Shown: positions 6,212-7,505 of the stretch, piece by piece
Layout: every line of letters starts with the position of its first letter
Position numbering within the stretch: the stretch's first letter is position 1
NCBI GenBank assembly: GCA_023435545.1
Contig: JAEYRQ010000141.1
Span: 1-7,505, forward strand
Length of the DNA: 7,505 nucleotides
Direction of reading: 5' to 3'
Source: Pseudomonadota bacterium
GTDB taxonomy: Bacteria; Pseudomonadota; Alphaproteobacteria; Rhizobiales; Tepidamorphaceae
Made by a program: the position numbers and the translations under genes
The notes under the pieces: model-generated
Database searches by the model: none
The model's input: only the letters and a program-made list of their open reading frames with translations
What the model was told of the DNA's origin: nothing

Positions 6212-7505
6212 ATGGCCGAAGCCATTGTCGCATCCGTCGACGATACGTTTCCGAAGCTGCTGATCCGCAACGCTCGCGTACGCGGCGAAAGGCCGGCGAT
6301 CCGCGAGAAGGATCTCGGCATCTGGCAGACATGGACCTGGGCGCAGGTGCTGGAGGAGGTGCGCGCCTTCGCGCTCGGCCTCGAGGCGATTGGCCTGATG
6401 CCCGGCGACAAGGTCGCCATCATCGGCTCGAACCGGCCGCGGCTCTACTGGTCGATCTGCGCCGTGCAGAGCCTCGGCGCGGTCCCGGTGCCGATGTACC
6501 AGGACGCCGTTGCCGCCGAGATGGTCTACGTCCTCCAGCACGCCGAGGCCCGCTTCGCCGTCGTCGAGAACCAGGAGCAGGTCGACAAGCTGCTCTCGCT
6601 GTCCGGCGAACTGAGCCGCCTCGAGCGCGTGATCTACGACGAGGAGCGCGGCCTCAAGGACTACGATCACAGCCGTCTGCACCCGTTCAGAGGTGTGCAG
6701 GAGACGGGACGCGACGCGTTGGCGAAGGACGCTTCGGCCGCCGCGCGCTGGGAAGCGGGTATCGCGAAGGGCACGCCCGACGACCTGGCCGTGATCCTCT
6801 ACACCTCCGGAACGACGGGCCAGCCGAAGGGCGTGATGCTCTCCTACCAGAACACGGTGGAAGCGGCCCGCATCGGCTGCACCTTCGACCGGCTGACCGA
6901 CCAGGACGAGATCCTCGCCTATTTGCCGATGGCCTGGGTGGGCGACCACATCTTCTCCTATGCGGAGTCTTACTGGTCGGGCTTCTGCGTCGCCTGTCCG
7001 GAATCTCCGGCCACCATGCTCTCCGATCTCAAGGAGATCGGGCCGACCTTCTTCTTCGCGCCGCCGCGCATCTTCGAGAACATCCTCACCACGGTGATGA
7101 TCCGGATGGAGGACGCCGGGCCGCTGAAGCGCCGGATGTTCCACTACTTTCTCAAGGTCGCGCGACGCTCGGGCGAGAAGATCCTGAACGGCGAGAGCGT
7201 ACCGGTGGGCGACCGGCTGCTCTACGCGATCGGCCGCATCCTGGTCTACGCGCCGCTGAAGAACGTGCTCGGCCTCACCCGCATGCGGGTGGGCTACACC
7301 GCCGGCGAGGCGATCGGGCCGGAGATCTTCCGCTTCTACCGCTCGCTCGGCCTCAACCTGAAGCAGCTCTACGGACAGACCGAGGCGAGCGTCTTCGTGA
7401 CTGTGCAGCCGGAGGGGGAGATCCGCGCCGACACGGTGGGCAAGCCGGCGCCGGAGGTGGAGATCCGCATCGACGAGACGTCGGGCGAGGTGCTCTACCG
7501 CTCGC
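6212..7505 (+). CDS. AMP-forming acyl-CoA synthetase (long-chain fatty acid-CoA ligase-like), 3' end outside the window
   Basis: ATG 6212 follows AGGTGGGG (6196-6203) by eight bases and opens a frame of 431 codons that is still open at the window's end. The enzyme family activates a carboxylic acid with ATP to an acyl-adenylate and then transfers it to CoA, in the cytoplasm or at the inner membrane. Visible motifs are the nucleotide-binding loop YTSGTTGQPKGVM (197-209), LPMAWVGDH (238-246), and YGQTEAS (387-393), followed by GKP (410-412). The late GD motif and the catalytic C-terminal lysine would lie beyond the edge. No transmembrane segment is evident. The layout resembles long-chain acyl-CoA synthetases; an aryl-acetate substrate is also possible given the oxidoreductase nearby, but the sequence does not decide it. 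A 213-base gap with hairpins suggests it may have its own promoter. Confidence 0.92.
   Translation, partial: MAEAIVASVDDTFPKLLIRNARVRGERPAIREKDLGIWQTWTWAQVLEEVRAFALGLEAIGLMPGDKVAIIGSNRPRLYWSICAVQSLGAVPVPMYQDAVAAEMVYVLQHAEARFAVVENQEQVDKLLSLSGELSRLERVIYDEERGLKDYDHSRLHPFRGVQETGRDALAKDASAAARWEAGIAKGTPDDLAVILYTSGTTGQPKGVMLSYQNTVEAARIGCTFDRLTDQDEILAYLPMAWVGDHIFSYAESYWSGFCVACPESPATMLSDLKEIGPTFFFAPPRIFENILTTVMIRMEDAGPLKRRMFHYFLKVARRSGEKILNGESVPVGDRLLYAIGRILVYAPLKNVLGLTRMRVGYTAGEAIGPEIFRFYRSLGLNLKQLYGQTEASVFVTVQPEGEIRADTVGKPAPEVEIRIDETSGEVLYRS

Noticed and set aside
6152..7144. A 330-codon minus-strand frame opposite the acyl-CoA synthetase
   Set aside because: The plus strand carries unmistakable AMP-binding motifs over the same bases; the antisense product is His/Arg/Asp-rich with no recognisable family.

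Overview
The window is GC-rich bacterial chromosome with strong G/C preference at third codon positions and high coding density. The porin belongs to a family (Porin_2 type, with a GF-x-(I/L)PG-(S/T)-D-x-CL-x-I-x-GY motif) that is typical of Alphaproteobacteria. Together with the single-chain indolepyruvate ferredoxin oxidoreductase and the Crp/Fnr-type regulator, it points to an alphaproteobacterium, probably of the Hyphomicrobiales. Genus and species cannot be read from the sequence.

All recognisable genes lie on the plus strand. Positions 1-60 are probably the last codons of an upstream gene of unknown function, and its end runs into an imperfect hairpin repeat (41-105). After a leader with several short inverted repeats comes a complete 1161-residue fused indolepyruvate:ferredoxin oxidoreductase (246-3731). 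A 124-base gap with three nearly evenly spaced GC palindromes leads to a Crp/Fnr-family transcription regulator, best started at GTG 3856. A short 82-base gap separates it from an outer-membrane porin with a signal peptide, best started at TTG 4613 (to 5998). A 213-base gap with two hairpins then precedes an AMP-forming acyl-CoA synthetase, which begins at ATG 6212 and is cut by the window's right edge.

The catalytic genes fit catabolism of 2-oxo acids from aromatic amino acids, or of related aromatic or fatty acids. The oxidoreductase would convert aryl-pyruvates to aryl-acetyl-CoA with reduction of ferredoxin. The synthetase would activate a free carboxylic acid to its CoA thioester. The porin could admit small solutes and the regulator could control one or more neighbours. 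This joint role is inferred from co-location only; each gap holds enough sequence for separate transcription signals.

I see no mobile element, CRISPR array, RNA gene or clearly new system. The most useful points for a second look are the start-codon choices for the regulator and porin, the evenly spaced palindromes at 3733-3799, the repeat at 41-105, the 46-base hairpin at 6099-6144, and the cysteine layout of the oxidoreductase.
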